From Bacteroidaceae bacterium (GTDB lineage: Bacteria > Bacteroidota > Bacteroidia > Bacteroidales > Bacteroidaceae), in contig JAFTNZ010000030.1 of the NCBI GenBank assembly GCA_017451645.1, positions 124,001-188,000 on the forward strand: DNA of 64,000 bases, read 5' to 3'. Under the pieces are notes generated by a model. The model made no database searches, was not told where the DNA came from, and worked only from the letters and a program-made list of their open reading frames with translations. The stretch's first letter is position 1; the number at the start of each line of letters is the position of its first letter. The translations under genes and the position numbers were made by a program. Shown here one piece after another: positions 24,505 through 32,860 of the stretch.

Positions 24505-26136
24505 TTATAATGACAAAATTTCACCATCTTTTGTTATTCCAACAACATTAAAGAACTTGCATTCTATGCACGCGATATTTCTCCATTCTACTGCTGCATA
24601 TCTCTCATTTCTATGATCAATCATCTCTATTGTTCCATCACTTTTCAGGCCGACAATAACATCCGCGCCCACTGATATCTGAATAATATCATTCCATTTT
24701 TCTACACCCTCAAAAGTGTCGGATATAACAGTTCCATCTCTATGGAGAACAGCCGACGAATCCGTGCCGTAGTAATGGCTATAGCAGTCTATTTGAACAA
24801 CATCTCTGCATTTGTCATAAAAGTGAGGATTGGTGTATCCATCTACACTATGATACAGAACCGTCCCTGCCTCGGTTAGACCCATAATATTGCTAAAACC
24901 TACCGCAACTTGCTTTATCTCACGCCAATCTTTTACTACTTTGTGATGTTGAGGAACACCTTCCCAGCCGCCAGGCTCATCTATTGACTTTACAGTACCA
25001 TCACCGAACAATACTACAGTATGCCCCTCGCTTGCGACAACATCTTTCACTCTGCACAGGCACTCAATCTCACGGGAACAATCAAATTCACGCGTATTTC
25101 CACATGTTATTACATTTCCACTCTCTGTTAAAGCCATATATCCACTAAATGCAGCAGCTACTTTGTTGATACGATCCGAAGAGTTCAATTGCTTAAAGTC
25201 TTCATTTCCCCCAATCAATGTCTGATGACCATTGTCATTAAGTACAATTGCAAAGTCTCGGGCAATAGCAATTTGTCCCTTGGGAATAGGTCTTTTATCT
25301 TTAATATTATATAGATAATTGCTTAAACCGCAATTAGTTCTGTTATCTCTATTTGCTTTTTCTTTTTGCTCTTTCAAAAACTTTTCTTCATCAAAGTCTA
25401 CACATTTGTAGCGTAGCTTATTCTTCTTTGCGAAATTATACGCATAACCACGATAGTCCACAAGCATTATTGGAGAGCACCATTCAGATTCAAACGCCTT
25501 ATCATCTATATCTGAAACAGATGACGGGATTCGCAAACAATAATCAAAACCACCCATATCGCTAAATGCCCATTTACCTATTCGCTTAAGTGTCTCGGGC
25601 AGCACCAAATCACAAGAACAGCCCATAAAAGAACTCTCGCCCAAGCACTCAATTCCTTGTGGTACGACATACTTTCCACGCCATTCCATTGGGAATCTTA
25701 TAATTGTCGAACAATCATCGCTGATTTGAACACCAACCTCTCTGTATTTATTGAGTTCGTCAACAAATAGTTTAGGCAATATTACATTTTGTAATTCAAC
25801 AGCACCCCTAAACATTAGTGCAACAAATGCGGGATCCATACCAGCTGCACCACACCCTATAGGTAACACAATAAACTTCTTATTCTGATTTTCGCGAGCG
25901 TATTGTATAAAGCGTTCCACTGCACTTACCATTTTTTGACGACGATGCTTATGTACTGGAAGAGCATAAGATTGTCCACTCATACCTTCACTGACACCCA
26001 TTTTTGCACCAAAATTGTTAACAGCATATAATGCAGCCCTGGAACTATGATTTCCTTCTGGATTTGTGCCAAAGACTATTATCTCATTATCGTTTAGATG
26101 TGAGACTTTTTCGGGAGTAAATTCTCTATTATACAT
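24505..26136 (-). CDS. Macro-like domain fused to LRR_5 and RCC1-like repeats
   Basis: A 543-residue protein. Residues 1-140 match the A1S_2505-type macro-like family (EIIVFGTNPEGNHSSRAAL and VLPIGCGAAGMDPAFV), predicted to bind ADP-ribose. Residues 150-250 hold a BspA-like leucine-rich unit (GIECLGESSFMGCSC, KRIGKWAFSDMGG). Residues 270-543 are RCC1/BNR-like blades (YMALTESGNVITCGN, GHTVVLFGDGTVKS, VGLKSDGTIEM), a beta-propeller likely to bind a protein. No signal peptide, so cytoplasmic. Between the Nudix and DraG-fusion genes with gaps of 15 and 11 bases, it fits as the ADP-ribose reader of the operon. Confidence 0.85.
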   Translation of the reverse strand: MYNREFTPEKVSHLNDNEIIVFGTNPEGNHSSRAALYAVNNFGAKMGVSEGMSGQSYALPVHKHRRQKMVSAVERFIQYARENQNKKFIVLPIGCGAAGMDPAFVALMFRGAVELQNVILPKLFVDELNKYREVGVQISDDCSTIIRFPMEWRGKYVVPQGIECLGESSFMGCSCDLVLPETLKRIGKWAFSDMGGFDYCLRIPSSVSDIDDKAFESEWCSPIMLVDYRGYAYNFAKKNKLRYKCVDFDEEKFLKEQKEKANRDNRTNCGLSNYLYNIKDKRPIPKGQIAIARDFAIVLNDNGHQTLIGGNEDFKQLNSSDRINKVAAAFSGYMALTESGNVITCGNTREFDCSREIECLCRVKDVVASEGHTVVLFGDGTVKSIDEPGGWEGVPQHHKVVKDWREIKQVAVGFSNIMGLTEAGTVLYHSVDGYTNPHFYDKCRDVVQIDCYSHYYGTDSSAVLHRDGTVISDTFEGVEKWNDIIQISVGADVIVGLKSDGTIEMIDHRNERYAAVEWRNIACIECKFFNVVGITKDGEILSL

Positions 26137-26151
26137 AATAATGTACTACAT

Positions 26152-26850
26152 TTAAAATTCCAATCTAAATCCTTTTTGTTTCAGTTCGGCATATTTCTCA
26201 GCATTGAATCGATACTTGCTCGGAGTTCTACGAGTAGCATTGGCCGGGCGCGGTTCAGCCTCCGATAGTATGCCGAGTTTGAGCATCTTGTTGTAGAAGT
26301 TGCGACGGTCGAACTTAACCTCCAAGATTGCTTCGTAGAGATTTTGCAATTCGGTCATAGTAAACACCTCGGGCAACAACTCAAAACCGATAGGTTCAAA
26401 GCATATGCGCTCTTTTAATATATTTACGGCCATACGCAAGATGCGGTCGTGGTCGAAAGCAAGGCTTGGTACCTCATCCATAGAAAACCAACGAGCCGAA
26501 GCGGCATCATCGCCCCCTTTAACCTCAGAGAGTCTTACCAACGCATAGTGCGCCACACTAATCACTCGCTCACGAGGGTCGCGGTTTACATCCGAAAAAG
26601 TGTAGAACTGCTCGACAGCAGCATTCTTCAATCCTGTTTCCTCCTCCAACTCGCGCCTTGCACACTCCTCGGCAGTTTCATCAATCTTCATAAAACCACC
26701 GGGGAATGCCCATTTACCCTTAAATGGTTCGATGCCCCGTTGAATCAGCAATACCTTAATGCTTACCCCATCAAAGCCAAAAATCACACAATCGGTCGTG
26801 ACAGCCGGGTGTGGATATTGGTAAATATATGTTCCTTTGTTTCCTCCCAT
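26152..26850 (-). CDS. Nudix hydrolase / NrtR-type regulator
   Basis: A 232-residue protein starting at the ATG at 26850 (MGGNKGTYIYQYPH). A longer TTG start at 26901 is rejected because it would place the operator and -7 box inside the gene. Residues 15-145 are a Nudix domain with a complete box, G-x5-E-x7-REL-x-EE-x-G-L (GGFMKIDETAEECARRELEE), so catalysis on ADP-ribose-like substrates is possible. Residues 150-232 are the winged-helix domain typical of NrtR and AraR regulators. Family members sense ADP-ribose or arabinose. It heads the ADP-ribose operon and is likely autoregulated through the two palindromes upstream. A GH51 arabinofuranosidase lies 0.5 kb away, so an AraR-like role is an alternative. 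Confidence 0.85.
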   Translation of the reverse strand: MGGNKGTYIYQYPHPAVTTDCVIFGFDGVSIKVLLIQRGIEPFKGKWAFPGGFMKIDETAEECARRELEEETGLKNAAVEQFYTFSDVNRDPRERVISVAHYALVRLSEVKGGDDAASARWFSMDEVPSLAFDHDRILRMAVNILKERICFEPIGFELLPEVFTMTELQNLYEAILEVKFDRRNFYNKMLKLGILSEAEPRPANATRRTPSKYRFNAEKYAELKQKGFRLEF

Positions 26851-26883
26851 AACTACTATTTTTTGATTCTTATCTTTTATCAA

Positions 26884-26952
26884 TGCGTTATTTTTACGCA
26901 AAATTACACAAAGATTTTAAACTATCAAAACTTAATGCGTTATTTTTACGCA
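26884..26952 (-). promoter_or_regulatory. Promoter with two operators of the Nudix regulator
   Basis: Perfect consensus promoter on the minus strand: TTTG (26926-26929), 19-base spacer, TAATTTTG (26899-26906). The 17-bp palindrome TGCGTTATTTTTACGCA occurs twice, at 26884-26900 and 26936-26952, 52 bp apart (five helix turns). One covers the -7 edge and transcript start and the other lies just upstream of -33, a layout for repression by a bridging dimer pair. Confidence 0.85.
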
Positions 26953-27080
26953 AAAAGGGTGTATTTTTACATTTATCTTGTATTGAAATAGTTTTTTTAG
27001 GAAAAGATACATGATTTTAGAAGACGAGGGAGTAGAGTTCTTAATTTTTATATCCGGCAGGTTATCATTCATCCGCGTCA

Positions 27081-27135
27081 GAAAAAACAAAGGGCATGCC
27101 CATTTTCGGACACGCCCTTTCTCTGCACCGTCTGT
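27081..27135 (-). repeat. Island-flanking repeat, copy R, and tRNA-Thr terminator
   Basis: A 55-bp near copy of 18733-18789, beginning 8 bases beyond the 3' end of tRNA-Thr. Read on the minus strand, AAAGGGCGTGTCC...GGGCATGCCCTTT then TTTTTT forms the tRNA's terminator. Confidence 0.8.
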
Positions 27136-27142
27136 CTTTGTG

Positions 27143-27215
27143 AGCCGAAAGCGGGACTCGAACCCGCGACTTGCTCATTACGAATGAGCTACTCTACCAA
27201 CTGAGTTATTTCGGC
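27143..27215 (-). tRNA. tRNA-Thr (anticodon CGT)
   Basis: 73 bases that fold as a full cloverleaf: acceptor GCCGAAA/TTTCGGC, D arm ACTC/GAGT with AGTTGGTA loop, anticodon stem GCTCA/TGAGC with loop TTCGTAA (anticodon CGT, reads ACG), and T arm GCGGG-TTCGAGT-CCCGC. Discriminator base U, and CCA is not encoded. Confidence 0.95.
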
Positions 27216-27243
27216 AAATCAGACCGACTGTCTGAACCGGGTG

Positions 27244-27274
27244 CAAAAGTAATGCTTTTCCCTGAATTGGCAAA
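27244..27274 (-). promoter_or_regulatory. tRNA-Thr promoter
   Basis: Minus-strand TTTG (27271-27274), 19-base spacer, TACTTTTG (27244-27251): exact consensus, ending 28 bases before the tRNA. Confidence 0.8.
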
Positions 27275-27277
27275 AAG

Positions 27278-27310
27278 AAAGTGGAGATTTTTGCGTCTCC
27301 ACTTCCTTTT
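27278..27310 (-). terminator. Terminator of the arabinofuranosidase gene
   Basis: AAGTGGAGA (27279-27287) pairs with TCTCCACTT (27296-27304); on the minus strand the stem is followed by TCTTTTT. It overlaps the -33 region of the tRNA promoter. Confidence 0.75.
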
Positions 27311-27358
27311 TTGTTCTCTGATTGGGGGGCAAATGAAATAGCATCCTTACCGCTTTTC

Positions 27359-28921
27359 CTACTTCACTTCCAATGTGACGATGCCCATGGCGGGGAGCTT
27401 CACCTTCAGCACACCCTTGCTGAGCTTGGCATCCTTGAAAGGCTGTGGCTTCACGAGGGCGGGGTTCTCGAACGTGTTGTGGTCGTCGATGTGGCCGGAT
27501 GTGAGGAGCGTGCCCGTCACTTCCTTGACTTTCAGACCACCGAGGTCCAGTTCGATCTCAGCTTTCTCGGTGAGGCTCACGTTGGCCAATGAGATGTGCA
27601 CGATGCCGTCCTTGTTGCGCGAGGCAGTGGCACTGACGGCAGGCAGCGGACGGTGTCCTTCGTCGCGTCGTCCGAAGTAGTCCTTGCGGGCATTGAGGGT
27701 GTCGCAGCTGAGTGTGAGCGGCAGGTGGGTGGCTTCCTGGTGCACCTTGTACATGTTGAACACATGATAGGTGGGTGTGAGCACCATCTTGTCCCCCTTA
27801 GTGAGTATCATGCTTTGGAGCACATTGGCAATCTGTGCGATGTTGGTCATCTTCACGCGGTCGGTGTATTTGTGGAAGACGTTGAGCGTGAGTGCAGCTA
27901 CAAATGCATCGCGCATAGTGTTCTGCTGGTAGAGGTGCCCGCGCACGGTGCCGGGCTCTTCGTCCCACCATGTCCCCCACTCGTCCACCATCAGGCCGAT
28001 GCGTTTGCGCTTGTCATACTTGTCCATGATGGCGATGTGCTTCTGCAGTACCTCTTCTATTTCAAGACATTTGCCGAGTGCCCAATAGTACTGCTCGGTG
28101 TCGAACTCCGTGGCAGAGCCTTTGCTGCCCGACCATCCGGCACAAGTGTAGTAGTGGAGCGAGAGTCCGTGCATCTGGTGTCCCACGTTCTTCATCAGCA
28201 CTTCCGTCCAGTTGTAGTCGTAGTCGCTGGCTCCGCTGGCAATCTTGAAGAGGTGGTTGCCGTTGTAGTTGCGGCAATAGGTCTGATACCGGCGGTAGAG
28301 GTCTGAGTAATATTCCGGACGCATGTTTCCTCCACATCCCCAGCTCTCGTTGCCTATGCCCACATATTTCACTTTCCAGGGTTTTTCACGCCCGTTCTGC
28401 TTGCGCAGCTTGGCCATCGGTCCATCTTCTGCAGTCATGTACTCCACCCATTGGGCTGTCTCCTGCACGGTGCCACTGCCCACGTTCATGCTGACGTAAG
28501 GTTCGCAGCCGAGCAGTTCGCAGAGATTGAGGAATTCGTGTGTGCCGAAGCTGTTGTCCTCCACCGTTCCTCCCCAGTTGTTGTTTACCATACGCGGACG
28601 GTTCTCCTTGGGACCGATGCCGTCCATCCAGTGATACTCGTCGGCGAAGCATCCGCCCGGCCAACGCAGGTTGGGGATTTGTAGCTCTTTGAGTGCTTCG
28701 AGCACATCGTTGCGGTAACCTTGGGTGTTGGGTATGGGTGAATCCTCCCCTACCCACAGGCCGCCGTAGATGCAGGTGCCGAGGTGCTCGGCAAACTGGC
28801 CGTAGATGTGTTTGCTGATGATTTCCTTTCCCTGTTCGGGGTGCAGTCCGATGGTGGCCTTCTGCTGTGCCCACAAGGGAAGGGCAGCCAACAGTGCAGT
28901 ACCTAAAATAGCTTTTTTCAT
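27359..28921 (-). CDS. GH51 alpha-L-arabinofuranosidase
   Basis: A 520-residue secreted enzyme. The start at 28921 ([19 protein letters not shown]) is chosen because a signal peptide begins there; an upstream in-frame ATG would bury it. The TIM barrel has the acid/base Glu192 in GIGNESWG and the nucleophile Glu314 in VDEWGTWW, plus substrate motifs NLRWPGGCF and YGGLWVG. A C-terminal beta-sandwich completes the GH51 layout. It releases terminal arabinofuranose from arabinan and arabinoxylan. Divergent from the alpha-xylosidase gene, with separate promoters; together they suggest hemicellulose side-chain removal. Confidence 0.93.
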   Translation of the reverse strand: MKKAILGTALLAALPLWAQQKATIGLHPEQGKEIISKHIYGQFAEHLGTCIYGGLWVGEDSPIPNTQGYRNDVLEALKELQIPNLRWPGGCFADEYHWMDGIGPKENRPRMVNNNWGGTVEDNSFGTHEFLNLCELLGCEPYVSMNVGSGTVQETAQWVEYMTAEDGPMAKLRKQNGREKPWKVKYVGIGNESWGCGGNMRPEYYSDLYRRYQTYCRNYNGNHLFKIASGASDYDYNWTEVLMKNVGHQMHGLSLHYYTCAGWSGSKGSATEFDTEQYYWALGKCLEIEEVLQKHIAIMDKYDKRKRIGLMVDEWGTWWDEEPGTVRGHLYQQNTMRDAFVAALTLNVFHKYTDRVKMTNIAQIANVLQSMILTKGDKMVLTPTYHVFNMYKVHQEATHLPLTLSCDTLNARKDYFGRRDEGHRPLPAVSATASRNKDGIVHISLANVSLTEKAEIELDLGGLKVKEVTGTLLTSGHIDDHNTFENPALVKPQPFKDAKLSKGVLKVKLPAMGIVTLEVK

Positions 28922-28973
28922 GTCTCTTGTCATTAAATAATTGAATAAAGGTATAAAATGTTTCTTTCGAAAG

Positions 28974-29004
28974 CAAAGGTAATCCAAAAGAAGCGTAGTA
29001 CAAA
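28974..29004 (-). promoter_or_regulatory. Promoter of GH51 gene
   Basis: Minus-strand TTTG (29001-29004), 19-base spacer, TACCTTTG (28974-28981): exact consensus. On the other strand a TATTTTTG at 29015-29022 may serve the alpha-xylosidase gene, but its -33 box is poor. Confidence 0.8.
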
Positions 29005-29055
29005 ATAAAAATTGTATTTTTGCCGAAACATTTGTAATTTGACAGAAAAAGAATC

Positions 29056-31908
29056 ATGAACAGACTGGCCAAGCATTTTATTTTCGGATGTATATCCTGT
29101 TGTATAGCATTACCCTCGGACGCACAACGACGCATTGTAGCCGACCCTTCGGCTAAGACTCTGACCGTGACACCGGCTGATGGCAGCGGCAAAGTGCGCC
29201 TGCAGGCTGTGGACAGTGGAATTGTGCGAGTGGACATCACACCCGACCAGACATTTGCCCGACCGGACACGAGCTTGGTGGTGGTAGGCGGAGGTTCCGG
29301 TGCCCGGTTCGATGTGGTGGAATGCGATACGGCGGTGACACTCAGCACCGGCAAGGTGGTGGCGCAGGTGAGGCTCTCAGACGGACGTGTGGCCTTCTAT
29401 CGTCCTGACGGTACACCTGTGATAGCTGAAGAGCGCACGTTGCGCACATTCACCCCCATTGAAGTGGAAGGCACACATGCCTATACCACCTGCCAGAGTT
29501 TTGACACCCCAGATGGGGAGGCTCTCTACGGCTTAGGACAGCATCAGGCAGACGAGTTCAACTACAAGGGGTTGAGCGAGGAACTGTTCCAGTACAACAC
29601 CAAAGTGTCCGTACCCTTCATTGTTTCCACCGCCGGCTACGGTATCTTGTGGGACTGCTATTCGATGGGACGCGTAGGCGACCCGCGCGACTATGCCCAA
29701 CTGCACCGTGCCTTCACCCTGTATGATAAGGAGGGGAAAAAGGGAGGGTTGACGGGTACCTATATCCATCGCGACCGGCCTGCTCCGCTGGTGCGTACGG
29801 AGGATTCGCTCTATTTTGAAAATCTCAAGACCATCAGGCATCTGCCGGAGGACTTTCCCCTGAGTGGTGCCCACGTGGTGTACGAGGGGGAACTGGAGGC
29901 ACACACGACGGGTGTGCACGACTTCCTGCTCTATTATGCAGGCTATGTGAGCGTCTATGCCGATGATTCGCTGGTGGTGGCCGAACGGTGGCGGACGGCA
30001 TGGAATCCGAACAGTCACAAATTCTCCCTCGCAATGGAGCGTGGGGAGCGTACACGCTTGCGCATAGAATGGAGACCTGATGGCGGAGAGTCGTATTGCG
30101 GACTCAGGGTGCACACACCGCGTAGCAAGGAAGCACGCAACCGGCTGACCATCTGGAACGAGATGGAGCACCAGATCAACTACTACTACATTGCCGGGGA
30201 GACGATGGACGAGGTCATCAGTGGCTATCGGCAACTCACCGGCAAGGCTCCGGTGATGCCCCGTTGGGCCATGGGCTACTGGCAGAGTCGTGAACGGTAC
30301 AAGACACAACAGGAGGTGTTGGAGACTCTCCGTGAATTCCGTCGCCGCCGACTGCCCATTGACAACATTGTGCAGGACTGGAGTTATTGGCCGGAAGATG
30401 CCTGGGGAAGTCACGAGTTTGACCCGGAGCGTTTCCCCGATCCCAAAGGAATGGTGGACAGTGTCCATGCCTCCCATGCCCGGCTGATGATTTCCGTCTG
30501 GCCCAAATTCTATGCTTCCACCGACCACTTCAAGGAGTTTGACCGTCAGGGGTGGATGTATCGTCAGGCGGTGGAAGACAGCATCCGCGACTGGATCGGG
30601 CCTGGCTACATCGGTTCGTTCTACGATGCCTATTCGCACGGGGCACGCCGCTTGTTCTGGAGCCAGTTGCGCGACCATCTCTACCCGTTGGGTATCGATG
30701 CCTGGTGGATGGATGCCAGTGAACCAAATGTGCGCGACTGCACAGACATGGACTACCGGAAGGCACTATGTGGTCCCACGGCCCTCGGGCCATCGGCGCA
30801 ATATTTCAACGCCTATGCGCTGATGAATGCACACGCCATCTATACAGGTTTGCGCGAAGAGGCACCCGACCGCCGGGTGTTCCAATTGACCCGCTCGGGG
30901 TTTGCCGGACTGCAACGTTATTCCACTGCCACATGGAGTGGAGACATCGCATCCCGCTGGGAGGACCTGAAGGCACAGATTCCTGCCGGCATCAACTTTT
31001 CGCTCAGCGGCATTCCCTTCTGGACTATGGACATCGGTGGATTCTGCGTGGAGAACCGCTATGTGAAAGCCTATAAAGACTACATCAAGAAAGGGAAAGA
31101 GGGACCCGACCTCGACGAATGGCGCGAACTGAATACCCGGTGGTTCCAGTTCGGAGCCTTCACCCCACTCTTCCGAGCACATGGACAATACCCTTATCGC
31201 GAACCGTGGATGATAGCCCCTGACAGCCATCCGGCCTATCGTTCGATGAGCTATTATCTGAACCTGCGTTATTGTCTGATGCCTTACCTCTACAGCTTGG
31301 CTGGGGCTGCGCATTTCGATGACTACACCCTGATGCGTGCTTTGGCTATGGACTTTGGAGAGGACAAGGAGGTCTATGACATCGGAGACCAGTATATGTT
31401 CGGACCCTCGCTGATGGTCTGCCCTGTCTATACCTACGGTGCACGTAGCCGCTCCGTATATTTGCCGGAGACAAGGGGATGGTATGACTACTATACGGGA
31501 TGCAGTCTGGCTGGCGGACAGACCATTGAGGCCGGGGCACCTTATGAACGTATCCCCCTCTTTGTGCCTGAAGGAAGCATCATCGTCAGCGGAAAGCCGA
31601 TGCAATATACGGGCGAACTTCCTGCCGACACATTGACCGTACACATCTATCAAGGGGCTGATGCGGCTTTTACCTATTATGAAGATAATGGGGAAACCTA
31701 TGCTTATGAGTGTGGCGAATGCCTGCGCATACCATTGGTGTACGATGAGAAGGAACACCGCCTCACCATCGGCAGGCAGCTGGGGGACTATCCCGAGGCT
31801 CTTGAGGAACGCATCCTGCACATAGTGACCACTTCGCCTGATGCTCCGAATCGCACGGTGAAGACGGTGAAATACAAGGGGAAAAAGGTGAAAGTCGATA
31901 TGCGCTGA
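29056..31908 (+). CDS. GH31 alpha-xylosidase with PA14 insert
   Basis: A 950-residue secreted enzyme (signal peptide ending about residue 23, SDAQ). An N-terminal beta-sandwich (25-230) is interrupted at about 230-365 by a PA14-like domain (GTYIHRDRPAPLV... VYADDSLVVAERW). The GH31 barrel follows: nucleophile Asp553 in WWMDASEPN, acid/base Asp630 in TWSGDIAS, and GYWQSRERYKTQQE at the barrel start. C-terminal beta domains close it. The PA14 insert is characteristic of Bacteroides xyloglucan alpha-xylosidases, so removal of xylosyl side chains from xyloglucan oligosaccharides is the likely role. Confidence 0.92.
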   Translation: MNRLAKHFIFGCISCCIALPSDAQRRIVADPSAKTLTVTPADGSGKVRLQAVDSGIVRVDITPDQTFARPDTSLVVVGGGSGARFDVVECDTAVTLSTGKVVAQVRLSDGRVAFYRPDGTPVIAEERTLRTFTPIEVEGTHAYTTCQSFDTPDGEALYGLGQHQADEFNYKGLSEELFQYNTKVSVPFIVSTAGYGILWDCYSMGRVGDPRDYAQLHRAFTLYDKEGKKGGLTGTYIHRDRPAPLVRTEDSLYFENLKTIRHLPEDFPLSGAHVVYEGELEAHTTGVHDFLLYYAGYVSVYADDSLVVAERWRTAWNPNSHKFSLAMERGERTRLRIEWRPDGGESYCGLRVHTPRSKEARNRLTIWNEMEHQINYYYIAGETMDEVISGYRQLTGKAPVMPRWAMGYWQSRERYKTQQEVLETLREFRRRRLPIDNIVQDWSYWPEDAWGSHEFDPERFPDPKGMVDSVHASHARLMISVWPKFYASTDHFKEFDRQGWMYRQAVEDSIRDWIGPGYIGSFYDAYSHGARRLFWSQLRDHLYPLGIDAWWMDASEPNVRDCTDMDYRKALCGPTALGPSAQYFNAYALMNAHAIYTGLREEAPDRRVFQLTRSGFAGLQRYSTATWSGDIASRWEDLKAQIPAGINFSLSGIPFWTMDIGGFCVENRYVKAYKDYIKKGKEGPDLDEWRELNTRWFQFGAFTPLFRAHGQYPYREPWMIAPDSHPAYRSMSYYLNLRYCLMPYLYSLAGAAHFDDYTLMRALAMDFGEDKEVYDIGDQYMFGPSLMVCPVYTYGARSRSVYLPETRGWYDYYTGCSLAGGQTIEAGAPYERIPLFVPEGSIIVSGKPMQYTGELPADTLTVHIYQGADAAFTYYEDNGETYAYECGECLRIPLVYDEKEHRLTIGRQLGDYPEALEERILHIVTTSPDAPNRTVKTVKYKGKKVKVDMR

Positions 31909-31930
31909 GAGGCTTGAGGACACACCTCCG

Positions 31931-32806
31931 TCACTTCCTTTGTCCGCTGACGATGTCGAGCAGTTCGTTGGTGATGGCTTGTTGTCGTCCCTTGTTGTAG
32001 GCAAGGTTCAGTTCCTGCAGGAGGGAGTCGCCGTTGTCGGTGGCCTGTTGCATGGCAAAAGTGCGTGCGGCATGTTCGGCAGCCGAAGCATCGAGCAGCA
32101 CAGAGAACATCCGCATGGAGAGTGCCTTCGGAATGAGGAGGTCCGACAGTTGCCCGATGGTCGGTTCGATGAGGTAGTCTATATTCTCCTCTTCCTGCGG
32201 TTTGCGGTCGGTGGAATTGATCTCTATCGGCAGGAAGTCTTCACGCATGAGCACCTGCACGGCCATGTTCTTGTAGTGGGTATAGAGCAGTTCGATGCGG
32301 TCAACTTCGTGATTCAGATACATTTTCATCAGGTGTCCGGCCAAGCCGGAAGCTTCGTCGTAACGGTTTTTTTCGCCAATAAGTGCATAGCTGTCCTCAA
32401 CGTGGCATACGTCCGTTTGGGCAAACGCCTGCACCATCTTCCGTCCGATGGGGATGAGGGTCAGATTGTCGCGCCCCAACGCAGCATACTCTTCCAGTGT
32501 CTTTTCTGCCAGCCGGATAACGTTGGCATTATACCCTCCGCACAGACTGCTGTTGCTGGAGATGGCCACTATGGCCACACGCTCCACCGGCCGTTCACCG
32601 ATGAAAGGAGAAGAGAGCCCCTGCTCGCTATGGTTGAGCAGGTGATTGATGATTCCGGTCAGCTTTTCGCTGTAGGGTAGCATGCCCTCGATGGCTGTCT
32701 GTGCCCGATGGAGTTTGGCTGAAGCCACCATCTTCATGGCCGAGGTAATCTTCAGTGTATTCTTGACTGAATTTATGCGTCCCTTGATTTCTTTTAATGA
32801 TGCCAC
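31931..32806 (-). CDS. atpG: F1 ATP synthase gamma subunit
   Basis: A 291-residue gamma subunit forming the rotating central shaft. The conserved start MASLKEIKGRINSVKNTLKITSAMKMVASAKLH is read from a GTG, and the C-terminal helix has the usual NKGRQQAITNELLDIVSG. Last gene of the operon, 54 bases after atpA; that gap is filled with imperfect repeats of GAGTTxxGAG. Convergent with the alpha-xylosidase gene 22 bases away. Confidence 0.96.
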   Translation of the reverse strand: MASLKEIKGRINSVKNTLKITSAMKMVASAKLHRAQTAIEGMLPYSEKLTGIINHLLNHSEQGLSSPFIGERPVERVAIVAISSNSSLCGGYNANVIRLAEKTLEEYAALGRDNLTLIPIGRKMVQAFAQTDVCHVEDSYALIGEKNRYDEASGLAGHLMKMYLNHEVDRIELLYTHYKNMAVQVLMREDFLPIEINSTDRKPQEEENIDYLIEPTIGQLSDLLIPKALSMRMFSVLLDASAAEHAARTFAMQQATDNGDSLLQELNLAYNKGRQQAITNELLDIVSGQRK

Positions 32807-32860
32807 GGATGAGTGATGAGAGTTTTGAGTTAAGAGTTATGAGTGCTGGGTTGAGAGGGT

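Noticed and set aside
26851-26901. TTG start for the Nudix regulator
   Set aside because: It would place the operator and -7 box within the coding region; the ATG at 26850 agrees with the promoter.
30766-32004. 412-codon minus-strand frame over the alpha-xylosidase
   Set aside because: GH31 catalytic residues are on the plus strand.
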